The notes: generated by a model not told the origin, from the sequence alone. DNA of 64,000 nt from Diphasiastrum complanatum (GCA_029204225.1 CM055097.1:71469952-71533951); one strand, 5' to 3'. Positions 53,907 to 64,000 are shown, counted from the stretch's first letter. Program-made: numbers and translations.

Positions 53907-54532
53907 TGTCAGAAATTGTGAACTCCTGCAACTTTATCGTGAAGGCGACGAAGCGAAACAAAGTGAAGGTCGAACATACCCCGAAGACCGAAAGAAAAGT
54001 ATTCGAGTTTCGACCCAACGACCAGGTGATGAACACACTAGAGAAAGACACAAAACGAAAGAAAATAATTTGCGTTGCCAACTGGCAGCTTGACGAGCGT
54101 GGTGTATTGTACTTCACGCTCAGCTAAAAGAGACAGCAATAACAGAGAATAACTAACTAGTTGATTAGCATTAACTTGTCTTGTAATTCTCTGATTAACT
54201 ATCTTGTAAACTCCACACAGTGGATATAAATACGCATTTTTGATCAACACGATGAAGAGATGATGTAGAGAACGAAAAGAATAGAAGAGAGAAAAGCTAT
54301 GCATGAAAGTCTGCCAATGAGCAAAACACAGTGATTGAGGTGAGCTTTAGGCCGCCAATGAGCGAAACACTGACCAACTCATTGGAAAACGCAAAAGCAA
54401 AAAATACAATTGCTCTCTTCTCCACCTCATCATTTGTGTCGTCTTCTTGATTGATTCTCTCATGATCCGTGATTTGTAGTCGCTTGCTTAGGATCATGAA
54501 AAAACCAGAAAAATACAAACAAAATTTCTACA
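53907..54532 (+). repeat. 3' LTR of the 21-kb composite copia
   Basis: TGTCAGAAATTG to TTTCTACA, 626 bp; TATA-like TATAAATA at 54225-54232. Followed by AATAG, the second target-site copy. Confidence 0.9.
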
Positions 54533-54537
54533 AATAG

Positions 54538-55347
54538 TTCTCAGAATTGAAGCCAATGGACTCTCTATCTTATTTTGCAGTGAGCACCGGAGTTTAAACA
54601 TGATCTCTACTAAGAGATCTATAGATAATGTTATTAGAGTATTTTGTGTAAAGATGAACTCGGCTCGCAATACGCATAAGGATGTCAATTTGATCTTGCC
54701 ATATATATGTAAATATATTCCAACAAATGTTGGCCAGAGAGCTGAATGACAGATCATCAGTCTGGAGGTAAATTATGTCTTTCTTAACAACATTTTAAAA
54801 TCAACATTCTAATGTATTTGTTTCATTCTAATTCATTCTATCTCTTAATTGATGTCTTGTGTGCTGAATTTTTTTGCAGTCACCCCAACAAAATGATTCA
54901 TTTAGTTGTGGGTGATACACTTTGTATAATGCAAAGCTATTTTTTGAGTGGTTCATCCTTCAGTTGGATCTTGATATTTCAAAGGTAATTTATTCTGTTT
55001 TCTGTAAAAAATTTTAACCGTAACTAATATGTGAATATTCTATCTTGCAGTTTATACTTCATTAATACACATCAAGCCAGGTGTATATATTTAGGCAAGA
55101 AATTATCCTGAGCATACTAGCGAGGGCAAGGCTTCAGCCACCCATTGTTGATGGTGCTAAGGATGATGTTATTATACTAAAAAAAAGATTAGAAAAATAT
55201 AGATGGCACAAAATAGATATAGATTACACATGTATAGAATTGATAGAAAAATATACATTGATATGTCAAATGCTGCTCCATTTTATGAATTTGGGAGCCC
55301 AAAATACATTAACTGATGCCCAACTTGGGCTTTCAATTATTGAATGA
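54538..55347 (+). pseudogene. spliced host-gene remnant with Ulp1/C48-like active-site exon
   Basis: Three exon-like blocks have good plant splice sites: acceptor TTATTTTGCAG before about 54592; donor GAG|GTAAAT at 54767/54768; acceptor TTTTTTTGCAG ending 54879; donor AAAG|GTAATT at 54984/54985; acceptor ATCTTGCAG ending 55050. The middle exon (54880-54984, exactly 35 codons) reads SPQQNDSFSCG, stop, YTLYNAKLFFEWF. The Gln six residues before Cys-Gly resembles the Q..(D/S)CG signature around the catalytic Cys of Ulp1/SENP (C48) proteases. These remove SUMO-type modifiers and are often carried by plant DNA transposons. A TGA follows the CG, and more stops occur (54746 region and 55063), so it is a pseudogene or has a different true frame. 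The copia at 33461 inserted about 55 bp before its first exon, in a presumptive intron. Confidence 0.35.
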
Positions 55348-56057
55348 AAGACTCTATACACAGATTTTTACTAAACTTTATTTGAAGCTATTGTTCTTCC
55401 ACAATGATGATTATAGTAGGTAGATCTTTGTGGCACATTATCAGCTCCTATCTTTTTCGCAACTGTGACATGACAAATATTAGTGAATGTGCAATTGCAA
55501 ATTATGTCATTTTCCATTATTTTGTACTATCTTGAAATGGCAATAAACATAGAGTACTTACGAGTCTTCCATTGATGATAAATCCGAAATAAGTTGGTAG
55601 ATTGGTTTGTAATAGCATGACCTCTATTATGATAAAATCAAGCGTCTAATGCTCTTCCACCTCAACCATAGATGTACAGTCAATTTTCTTGTATTTTCGA
55701 TAACTAAATGTGAGACTGAACATTTGTTTTTTGATATGATAATGGAAGATCATTGACGATTTTTTAATCCTGCATTGTATATCATTATTTGTTTTACTAT
55801 CCCAGCCTTGATCCATGAGATCTGACAAAGTCTCATATGATAAATCCTTGCAAACAAATAAAGTTGGTGTCCTTCGAACACTAGCACTTGAGAAAAAACC
55901 AACAAATATATGCAATGAGATAAACCAACTTAGGTGAACAATTTTTGAACCCGTACTTATCTTCATAGCATTTCTAACATCAATGAGTAGCTTGCATCTG
56001 AAGGATTCAAAAACAATACTGTCAGGAGTAGCCACTCATCACTCTGAAAACTAGGCA
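55348..56057 (-). other. host-like DNA with one unrecognised minus-strand ORF (55646-56035)
   Basis: A 129-codon minus-strand frame (MATPDSIVFESFRCKLLIDV.., SVRRTPTLFVCKDLSYETLS..) has fairly protein-like composition but no family I recognise. It may belong to the same host or transposon remnant as 54538-55347. The rest of the stretch shows nothing. Confidence 0.25.
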
Positions 56058-56174
56058 ATGGAATTGCTTCGAGCTTGCCAAAATCTCCATCCGCTTGTGG
56101 CATATATAAAGATTCATAAAAATATATACCACTATCTGCAAGTTCCTTTGGACTTCTTCCTCTGTATTGCAGCT

Positions 56175-56834
56175 TTCCAGAAGAATCAAGTCAAAGGTGA
56201 AGATCAAGAAGGATCTTCAAGTCCAAGCTCGAACAAGCCAAAGAAGGATAAGTCGAAGATCAAATGCTACTTTTGTGGCAAGATGGGGAACTATGCCTCG
56301 GAGTGCTTCAAGAAGAAGCAATCTCAAAGTAAAGCAAACCTAGGCCAAGAGGAAGAAGAGAGCTCTCATGAAGATTCACTCATGAAGTCAAGTTTCTCAT
56401 ATTCAAGCATAAGAGATGAAGACCCTTGGTGGATAGATAGTGGGGCTAGCTCCCACATGACAAGTAAGAGGGAGTATTTCTCAAACTTATCTACCTATGA
56501 TGGACCTATCAAGTCAAATTTTACAGCAAATGATTATGCTTGTAAGGTAGAAGGCATAGGATCCATACCTTTATGCTTGGGATCTTCAAGGAAGATCAAG
56601 ATTGATGGAGTACTTTACATTCCTAGTATCACTAAGAACTTGCTTAGTTTAGGACAATTGCTTGACAATGGTTTGATTGTGGAGTTCACCACAAATGCAT
56701 GTAACATCAAGAAGGATGGCAAGATCATTGCTAGAGGCATAAGATTTGGAAGATTATTCAAATTAGATGCCTATGTGGATGCTAATATTGTGATGCTAGC
56801 CGAGGAGACCAAACTATTCAACCATAGTCTTTAG
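56175..56834 (+). pseudogene. copia gag end and protease fragment
   Basis: From about 56175 the frame is copia: DQEGSSSPSSNKPKKDKSKI, zinc knuckle CYFCGKMGNYASEC (His replaced by Asn), WWIDSGASSHM and the pre-integrase segment (VLYIPSITKNLLSLGQLLDN.., FGRLFKLDAYVDANIVML). It ends with a stop at HSL*HKR, where the integrase zinc domain would start, and is fused at about 56836 to another copia. It is closely related to the copia at 44794-50929. The first 40 codons of the open frame (56058-56170) are unrelated sequence. Confidence 0.88.
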
Positions 56835-56837
56835 CAC

Positions 56838-58935
56838 AAAAGACAAAGAACCTGGTAACAGTCTCTAAGATAACTGATGAGGGCTACACTGTTACTTTCT
56901 CATCTGAGCAGTGTACAATACTCGAGGAAGATACTACTTTGACTACATGCACTAGAGTCAAAAATCTTTACGTACTCTTTAATTCAGTTGCATTAGCTAG
57001 TATCTCTAATGAAAATGTAAATGGTAGTGCTGTTCTGTGGCATAGTCGATTTGGACACGTGAATACAAGATCACTTTCTTATATGCGTTGCAATAATTTA
57101 GTTGATGGACTGAATTTCCCTTCTTCATTAGTTAGGAAATCTTTCTTTTGTGAATCATGCATCTATGGGAAGCACTCTAGAAGCAAGTTTCCAAAAACAC
57201 ATTCCATCAAAACAAAGCATGTATTAGATCTTGTACATAGCGATCTCTGTGGTCCAATGCCAACTCCATCATTAGGGGATGAAATATATTTTATCACTTT
57301 CATAGATGATTATTCTAGATGGTCTACATTCATGTTCATTAAGCACAAATCTGAAACCTTTGAATGCTTCAAGAGATTCAAGGCCATGGTTGAGACACAA
57401 AAATCTAGGAAAGTGAAGACACTCCGAACTGGTGGTGGTGGTGAATACATCTCTAACGAGATGTCTGACTACATGGCTGAACATGGTATTAGAAGACAGT
57501 TTACCACTTCCTATTCACCTCAATAGAACGAGATTGCAGAAAGGAAGAATCTAACTCTTCTCAACCTAGCCAGATCCATGCCACATCAAGCACACCTACC
57601 TGCGAAGTTCTGGGCAAAAGCTACTACCACAACTTGTTACGTGCAGAACTGATCCAGCACCAAAGCCGTCAACAACAAGACTCCTCATGAAGTTTGGCAT
57701 GGGCACAAGCCTAGTGTCAACCATTTAAAAATCTTTGGTTGTATATGTTTTCTTCACATTTCTAAATAGATTAGGAAGAAGCTAGATCATAAGACAAATA
57801 AATGTATTTTCATTGGCTATCCTAATGAGCATAAAGCTTATAAAGTTTATGATCCATCCACCAATGTAGTATTTGTCTCTAGGAATGTAATATTTCAAGA
57901 ACATACATACTATGATTTCAAACAATCATCGATAAATGATGCTATGTCATTTCATCCTATTTTACATAGCATGGATTCTTCCAACATTAATGTTCCTTCT
58001 ATAGAACCTGTAGCTATAGCTACAGAAGCCGAGCAGCTGACAATACCTGTCATCAGACCAGACCAAGCTAGCTTGAGCAGATTTGAAGAAATTCAAGAAG
58101 AAGCGTCATTGCATCCTGGTCAATCCAACGTCCACAGATTCTCACAGACTCGAACAGTTCTTGAGAGGTATGCACCTCAATCATTCTGGACTTCATCAGA
58201 AGAACCAAAGAGCCTAGCCAAAGCAATTAACTCCAAGGATGTTGTGAAGTGGCAAGAAGCTATGGAAAGCGAGTACAGCTCACTTTTGATGAATCAGACA
58301 TGGACACTGGTCGACTTCCCCACTCATAAGAGAGTTATCGAAAACAAGTAGATCTTCAAAAAGAAGATCAACTCTGATGATTCCATTGCAAAATGGAAAG
58401 CACGGCTGGTGGCTAAAGGATTCACTCAATCCAAGGAGTGGATTATCAAGAAATTTTCAGTCATGTCCTTAAGATGCAGTCAATCAGAACTCGGATTGCG
58501 TTAGCAACCACGGAAGACCTCGAAATGCACCAAATGGACGTCAAGACAACATTTCTCAATGACAATGTTGAAGAGGAGCTGTATACCTTCCAACCGGAAG
58601 GATTCAAAGTCAAAGGCCAAGAGCACAAAGTGTGCAAGCTACACAAAGCAATCTATAGTCTGAAATAGATCGCAAGAGCATGGTTTGATAGAATCAACTC
58701 TTATCTCATTCAATTGGAATTTGCAAACAATTCAGTTGACTGTTCTATTCAAAACATATAGGCACCAATTCAGCTCACATAGCTCTTTACGTAGATGATG
58801 CATTAATTTGGTCTAACAAAACTTCTCTTCAGCACACTACTAAGAGTGATCTGTCAAAGGAATTTGACATGATTGATTTAGGAGCTATTCATTCTTTGCT
58901 AGGAATTCACATTACTAGAGATAGACTTCAGTGTC
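56838..58935 (+). pseudogene. copia integrase to RT fragment
   Basis: It starts in the pre-integrase segment (KNLVTVSKITDEGYTVTFSS), then LWHSRFGHVN..CESCIYGKHSR, HSDLCGPM, GGGGEYISN (the usual Asp-Asn replaced by Gly), and IAERKNLT after a stop. The integrase end includes PHEVWHGHKPSVN and SRNVIFQEH. RT includes NQTWTLVDFP, a stop, ARLVAKGF, HQMDVKTTFLNDN, a stop after AIYSLK, and YVDDALIW in another frame, ending at LGIHITRDRL. There are at least five stops and three frameshifts. The right end at about 58935 abuts dispersed repeat D. Confidence 0.9.
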
Positions 58936-58939
58936 GTAA

Positions 58940-59185
58940 ATCGGTGGTCGTGATCATAGCAGAGGATCGGTTGCTCAGAGCGTAGGCGTGTAGGAATGGA
59001 AACGCAACAGTTAGCAGCAAAAATATTCAAGTAGAAGAATTCATATAGTTTGCGCAAATGAATGATGCAGTAGTGAGACAAAAAGTGCACTTTGATAAAA
59101 AATATCAATAGCGAGTACATTGGTTTGATGTAATAACTTCAGCTTGCTGAGCGTGATAATGTTGGCTACACCACAGTTTCTGAGG
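58940..59185 (+). repeat. dispersed repeat D, copy 2
   Basis: Non-coding 240 bp resembling 15110-15310 (shared AACAGTTAGCAGCA-like, GAGTACA, TAACTTCAGCT and GAGCGTGATAA words). It lies exactly between two copia RT fragments. Confidence 0.5.
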
Positions 59186-59189
59186 CAAT

Positions 59190-60506
59190 GTCTACTCTTG
59201 ATGCTCACTAGTGGAAATTAGCGATGGACACCGAATTCAATTCTCTTATCAAACATGGACACTCACTGAGCTGCCAAAGGATCGGAAACCAATTCCATGC
59301 AAATGGATACTCAAGGCAAAGTACGACGCTGAAGGAAGGCCAAATAGTTACAAGGCCAGACTAGTCGCCAAAGACTTTTCCTAGATTTCAGATCTAGATT
59401 ATTTAGAAACCTTCAGTCCAGTCATCAAACATGCTTCGATCTGCCTACTCCTCTCCTTTGCAGCTGTAGCAAACTTGAATCTTTACTTCAAATCTGTATT
59501 AGAATACTTCATCATCATCACTCTCTACATAGATGATACACTCTTATTCAGTAATAATCTGAATCTAATGAAGGATACAAAATGCATACTGGCCCAGAAA
59601 TACAAGATGACTGACATGGGTCCAGCCCACTATTGTTTCAAAATCCAAATTCAACAAGATTGACCTAGCAGACTGATCTTTATCAGTCAACAACGATATC
59701 TCAACAACGTACTGGAAAAGTATGGAATGGCCAACTGCAAACCCAGTCACTTTTCACTCGACCTTGGACTAAAATGGTCAAAGAAACAGTCTCCTCAAAC
59801 TAAGGCAGAAAAGGAGGAGATGAAGTGCTATCCGTTTCAATCCATCATCGGCTCACTGATATACGCAATGATCTGCATGCGACCAGACCTTGCATATTCG
59901 ATCAATACACTCAGCCAGTTCCTGTCAAATCCAGACATAGCTCATTGGAAAGTGCTAACAAAGGTCATAAAGTACATTCAAGCAATGACAACTCTCAGCA
60001 TCTGCTATGGAGGCAGCCAAACTGTCAATATTCTTGAAGCCTACACAGATGCGGATTGGGCAGGAGATGTCGACACTAGAGAATCAACTTCTGGATTTGT
60101 ATTTTTATACAACCAAGGCCCAATCTCATGGAACAACCGGAAGCAGACCTCAGTTGCATTATCATCAACAGAATCCAAATACATAGCTGCCACAAACGCA
60201 ACCAAAGAGGCGATCTGGCTTAGGCAACTGCTTGCAGGCCTCAATCGTGCTACAACAATCTATTGTGACAATCAAAGCATAATAGCACTATCTCTCAATC
60301 CGAGATTTCACTCTCGAAGCAAACATATAGAAATCAGGTATCACTATCTTAGAGAGAAAGTTCACAGTAAAAAAGCAGTATTGATTTTCTATAAAACAAA
60401 TTACATGGCAGTAGATTACTTCACAAAGGCTCTATCAAAGGAGCAACATTTCAGATTTAATAATATGTTAAATATGAAGATAAAAGTTTTTCAGGATCCA
60501 CATTAA
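59190..60506 (+). pseudogene. copia RT-RNase H fragment
   Basis: RT begins at MDTEFNSLI with frameshifts, then CKWILKAKYDAEGRPNSYKA, ARLVAKDFS and SFAAVANL. From there it jumps, by an internal deletion of the LNG..LKQA region, to LYFKSVLEYFIIITLYIDDT (catalytic YIDD). RNase H is a long clean ORF (59727-60506) with IIGSLIYAMICMRPDLAYSI, TDADWAGDVDTRESTSG, STESKYIAA, CDNQSII, SRSKHIEIRYHYLRE and a YFTKAL tail. A stop at 59661 interrupts it. It is followed by AAGGGAGAA and an LTR. Confidence 0.9.
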
Positions 60507-60513
60507 GGGAGAA

Positions 60514-61098
60514 TGTTAGATGTCTTATGCTCAGCCTTAAACAAATCATTCAAGTAATGAGCATCTTGAAAAATCGAAGGCCGACAACATATTTTTAGGC
60601 CTTCACATTTTTTCCCTTTGATATTTTCTATGCCTTAGAAATCATTTTAAGGCACCTTCATCTTTTTTGCCTTTTTTGCTCCTTAGAAAAATGCGACACA
60701 CTGACCAAGTGGCCAGCCTTAGAAATTATTTTTAAGGCACCTGGGTCTTTTTCATCTTTTTTCTCCTTAGCAAAAAATGTGACACACGGGCCAAGTGGCC
60801 AGAATACCTTAGAAATTATTTTTACAGCACCTTCGCCTTTTCAGCCTTTTTTGTTTTTCTCGCATTTTTGGCTGACCGACTTCGCCAACTTATGAGTAAC
60901 CCTAAAAACTGTTGGACAAACAAATATCCCAAAGGCGGTTGGCGGTTACCAACTTTTGTATAGACTTGCATAAATAGCCTTAAAGGCTTGTAAGATATTT
61001 CCTGTCTTGTAAATCTCTATATTAGGTGAATCAAGCTATGTAAGTATTAAATTTTTGAATTTCCTTTTTCCAATAAGAGTTATGTCGGTTCCTACACA
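60514..61098 (+). repeat. copia LTR with internal tandem repeats
   Basis: TGTTAGATGTC follows the tract TTAAGGGAGAA. The right end is placed near GGTTCCTACACA (61098), where minus-strand copia sequence begins. It contains the three-unit tandem repeat listed separately. Confidence 0.6.
60633..60890 (+). repeat. three imperfect 84-90-bp tandem repeats in U3
   Basis: Units begin CCTTAGAAAT at 60633, 60717 and 60807, each continuing with TTTTAAGGCACC-like and TTTTTTC-rich sequence. The first two end in GACACAC..CCAAGTGGCCAG. U3 tandem repeats often act as enhancers in LTR elements; use here is inferred. Confidence 0.75.
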
Positions 61099-61104
61099 AA
61101 GTAG

Positions 61105-62156
61105 TAGCCCGAATCATCCATAAATGTGGATGGAGGCTATCTGGACCTGTTTGACCTCCTAGGTTGAACTTCGGTCCTCTGATGTGGGTTGACTCGTTGA
61201 GGTTCTAACTCATCTTCTGAGTCAGTGTCGAGATTCTGTAGTTCTCTAGATCGAAATTGACTGGTTGTTCGATCCGTGAGTCAGAATTACCATTAGCTTT
61301 CTCTTTGTGGTCGAGGAACTAATCTTCCACAAAAATGACATCTCTACTGGTGAAGGTCCTCTCGGTTTTCAAATTGTAGAGCTTGTATGCCTTGTGATTT
61401 TGGAAATAGCTGATAAAAATCGTTTTTCCTGCCCTTGTCATCTAGCTTTCTTCTTAGATCCTCAGGGATCTGAACGAAAGCGATGCATCCAAACACTCGA
61501 ATATGTTTGAGTGATGGTTTTGATCCTATCCACACCTCATAAGGTGTCTTGTCATTCAGGGCTATGGTGATGGATCCATTCTGTAAGTAGGCAGCTATAG
61601 TAACAGCTTATGCCCATAACTTCTTTGGAAGAGAGGCATGGGCCAACATGCTCTTGGCACTTTCGATGAGTGTCCGGTTCTTTCGCTCAGCTACACCATT
61701 GGATTGAGGTGAATAGCTGATTGTGTATTGTTGAAGTATCTCATTGGCCTTGAAGAACTCCTTGAATTATGTGGAGATGTACTCTCCCCCCTCCATTTAT
61801 GCGTAGAGTCTTGATCTTCCTCTGCTGGTTTTCTACAGATGCTTTGAACTGCTTGAAGTACTTGAATGCTTCGGATTTGTTCTTCATATAGTAGGTTGCA
61901 GTCCTTCGAGAGAAGTCGTCATTGAAGGTTAGAAAATAAAGAGCTCTCCTTGTGGAAGCAGTCTGCATCGGGCCACAGATGTCGTTGTGTACAAGGTCAA
62001 GCAAGCCGTTGGATGTATGAATTGAGTCTGAACTAAAGGAACTTCTAGCATGCTTGCTAATAATACAACTTTCGCATGGAGAAGTTGGCTTGCTGACTGA
62101 AGACAGGTCTTGTGTTAGATTCTGAGCTGACATTTGGAGAATATTGTTGTACTTAA
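61105..62156 (-). pseudogene. minus-strand copia: integrase and following spacer
   Basis: Read from 62156 downward: NILQMSAQNL, CESCIISKHAR (zinc-binding), HNDICGPMQ and FNDDFSRRTATY (first catalytic region), INGGG (second, Asp replaced), then a frameshifted QSNGVAERKN region near 61690-61740. PYEVWIGSKPSL..FGCIAFVQIPED and TSRDVIFVED follow. Stops and frameshifts break it. It is separated from its upstream part (62990-64000) by the solo LTR 62157-62989, and its RT is lost at about 61100, where another copia's LTR begins. Confidence 0.85.
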
Positions 62157-62989
62157 TGTGAAAAATGCAAAAATAAGCTTAGTAGAGGCCAAAAATCATG
62201 TATATAGGATGATTACACATGTGTGGAGCCTGTTTCCACGTGTGGAAATAGTGTACTTGTCATGTACCATAATCATATAGGCTGTACATATGATTTAATT
62301 CAAGTTCTAGTGGCTAAAAAGGCCCAAAACTAGTTTTCTAGATATATGACACATGGCATCAATCTATTGATTGCATGAGCCAAATATTTTGGTTAGGTGT
62401 CACATCCCATGTGTAGAGGACAGCTCACACGTGTGGAATAAGCTGAAGTAGGTGAATTTGGACTTCTAGAAGATTTCCAAGTAGATCTCCATATAGAAGG
62501 AAAATGGACCAAAAGTGCTCAAAATAGAAGGTTTTGTCCAAGTGTCAGTTTTGCATGATGAATCATCATATGACAAAGCACCTTCACACATGTGGGATTA
62601 GAGGGATGATCAGTACCACGAGCTCCCACTTATTGTATATATAGAGCCACATTTGGCCATAATCATAGTGAGACACCAATCTTGGTTTTGGAAGCAATTT
62701 TGAGTGATTCTCTCCATTTGTCTACATTTGTTTTGATTGTTTTGAGGTTCTATCAATGTGCACTTGATTTTCGGGTTGGAGTCCATACTCAGACAGTGTT
62801 TCACACGTGTGAAACCAGAAAGTACACTTACCTTCAAACAATGATTGTTCTTGTTAGGATTTTGTGTCTAGAATTGATCTAGATTGATCTTAATCTGAAG
62901 TAGATTGATAGATCAAGTAATCTGACAACCAATCCCTCTTGAGGATCAGATTAGGATCCACTCTTGGTCCTTTTTGTACTTTTTCCACA
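62157..62989 (+). repeat. solo LTR, family B (833 bp)
   Basis: TGTGAAAAATGC to TTTTTCCACA, the same length as 8122-8954 with scattered substitutions. It sits inside the integrase zinc domain of a minus-strand copia and has no internal region or PBS next to it. The flanking pentamers are CTTAA and CTGAT (minus strand TTAAG and ATCAG): three of five agree, and the host frame is in register if one pentamer is disregarded, so they may be a mutated target-site duplication. TTCACACGTGTGAA is at 62800-62813. Confidence 0.8.
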
Positions 62990-63684
62990 CTGATGGCCAA
63001 GTCTGAAATGCCACAGCGTATCAATTGATTCAGAAGTGGCTATGTGAAGAGCTTGATTGTTAGAAGAGTAGCAGTGGCTGAGTTTGAAAAGATAGCCACT
63101 TCTTCTTCTATAGACTAGAACCTTCCAGGATTTGTCAAGGATTGTGCAGCTTCTGTATCAAGTTCGACCCTTCGACCTGAATCGGTGATTCTCCTAACTG
63201 AGAGCAGATTCTTGGTCAGATTTGGAACGTGGAGAACCTTGGACAACAACTTGACTTCACCCTTTTTAAATACAACTCTGAATGTTCCTTCACCTTTGAT
63301 TGAATGTAATGAGTTTTCACCAAGTTGCACATCTCGAGAGTGGGTGAACGACTTGTAGTATTTGAACCAGTCGCGATGGTGAGTCATGTGTTGAGTTGCT
63401 CCGGAGTCTAGATACCAAGAATCGATATTCTGTTGTTCTCTGACTTTGGTCATGAAAGCTGCTTCATCTTCTTCTTCTTCTTGTTGCTGATTTGAGTGAC
63501 TGGCTGTAGCACTATGTGCTTGTTGTTGGATCTGCTTCTTCTTTTCGTTGTTGTACTTCAAAGTTCGATAGTCCTTGATTTCGTGACCAGTCCTCTTACA
63601 ATATCTACAAAATAGTTTCTGCACAGGTTGGAATGATGAAGAGCTTGAATTCAATCCTGAACTGAAACTTGGTCCAGACTGCAT
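62990..63684 (-). pseudogene. minus-strand copia: zinc knuckle, protease, pre-integrase
   Basis: Minus-strand frame MQSGPSFSSGLNSSSSSFQP leads to CRYCKRTGHEIKDYR, a zinc knuckle whose last Cys is Tyr. A Gln/Glu-rich linker follows, then WYLDSGATQHMTHH (protease) and VLHVPNLTKNLLSVRRITD. After a stop at 63115, WHFRLGH of the integrase zinc domain is read at about 63000, just before the solo LTR. It belongs with 61105-62156. Confidence 0.88.
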
Positions 63685-63730
63685 GTTGCTCTTTTTGTCA
63701 ATGGAGCCTAACTTTGTAGATCTCTTGGAT

Positions 63731-64000
63731 CTAAACTTCTGATTTTTTTAATACAGAGCTTGAGGATCCGATGTTGAGCCTGAGGAGGATGATCTCCTCT
63801 TGTATGAGCAACGAGATTACTCTTGATAGAGTGAGGTGCTCCTGGGTAGAAATTTCCATTATCCAATTTTTGTAGGCTTCAAGTAGACTCGATAATAGAG
63901 TCATGAGTTTATCGAAATCTTCTATGACTGAGCCTGTTGCAGTCATCTGCTCCATAAGATTTTTGAAAGTGTTGAGGTGACTCGAAACACTATCTGCTTC
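63731..64000 (-). pseudogene. minus-strand copia: C-terminal part of gag
   Basis: The frame from the window edge gives SVSSHLNTFKNLMEQMTATG and, further on, DKLMTLLSSLLEAYKNWIME and LTLSRVISLLIQEE, the C-terminal helical part of UBN2-type copia Gag (..L..LP..Y......L....T..ev...L..EE). A frameshift separates it from the zinc knuckle at 63600. The gag start and 5' LTR lie outside the window. Confidence 0.85.

Larger units (their letters stand above)
33461..54532 (+). mobile_element. copia element stretched to 21 kb by nested sequence
   Basis: The LTRs (33461-34065, 605 bp; 53907-54532, 626 bp) belong to one family, TGTCAGAAATTG to AATTTCTACA. They are flanked by an exact 5-bp duplication, AATAG at 33456-33460 and 54533-54537. 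The left part keeps PBS and gag start; the right part keeps RNase H and polypurine tract. The rest of its own coding region is replaced by a gypsy element, a complete copia and another copia fragment. Length difference of the LTRs is mainly a 21-nt indel near 53950. Confidence 0.9.

Overview
The window looks like nuclear DNA of a land plant with a large, repeat-rich genome. About nine tenths of it can be tied to LTR retrotransposons, mostly Ty1/copia plus one Ty3/gypsy element. They are stacked inside one another on both strands, and all but one are broken. The copia primer binding sites I could find all match the 3' end of plant initiator tRNA-Met (TGGTATCAGAGC). Splice signals and U3 promoters are plant-like. 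I cannot name the species. No bacterial operon, rRNA, tRNA or CRISPR array is visible.

Layout. 1-4.4 kb: AT-rich DNA with a possible 3' end of a host gene and small repeats. 4.4-13.3 kb: two inverted copia remnants (4558-5995 minus, 12318-13298 plus) flank a minus-strand copia (LTR, PBS, gag, first part of pol; 8955-12223) and the 3' part of an unusual LTR element with a 459-codon ORF (about 5996-8954). 13.3-17.5 kb: short chimeric fragments. 17.56-26.26 kb: a minus-strand copia cut in two by a complete young copia (18857-25287). That insert has 655-bp LTRs differing at one position, a GGTGG target-site duplication and an unbroken 1317-codon gag-pol ORF. 26.3-28.1 kb: a copia deletion derivative.

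28.1-33.5 kb holds a reversed fragment of the gypsy extra ORF and unrecognised, possibly spliced, host-like sequence. 33461-54532 is a single copia insertion, proven by matching LTRs and an AATAG duplication. It has grown to 21 kb because its interior was replaced or invaded by a gypsy element (34397-44793), a second copia (44794-50929, LTRs about 1.8% apart) and a third copia fragment (51290-53475). The gypsy element lacks its RT core and carries a large extra ORF downstream of pol, duplicated in tandem.

54.5-56.0 kb is host sequence again, with good splice signals and an exon resembling the active-site segment of Ulp1/C48 cysteine proteases, carrying a stop codon. 56.0-64.0 kb is four more copia fragments with a solo LTR (62157-62989).

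Functionally, only the element at 18857-25287 looks able to move by itself: Gag would build the particle, and the protease, integrase, reverse transcriptase and RNase H would copy and insert RNA made from the U3 promoter. The other elements are relics or could move only with helper proteins. The points most worth following are the young element, the gypsy extra ORF with its AACCTTCG motif cluster, the 459-codon ORF, and a CACACGTGTG palindrome recurring in LTRs of different families.
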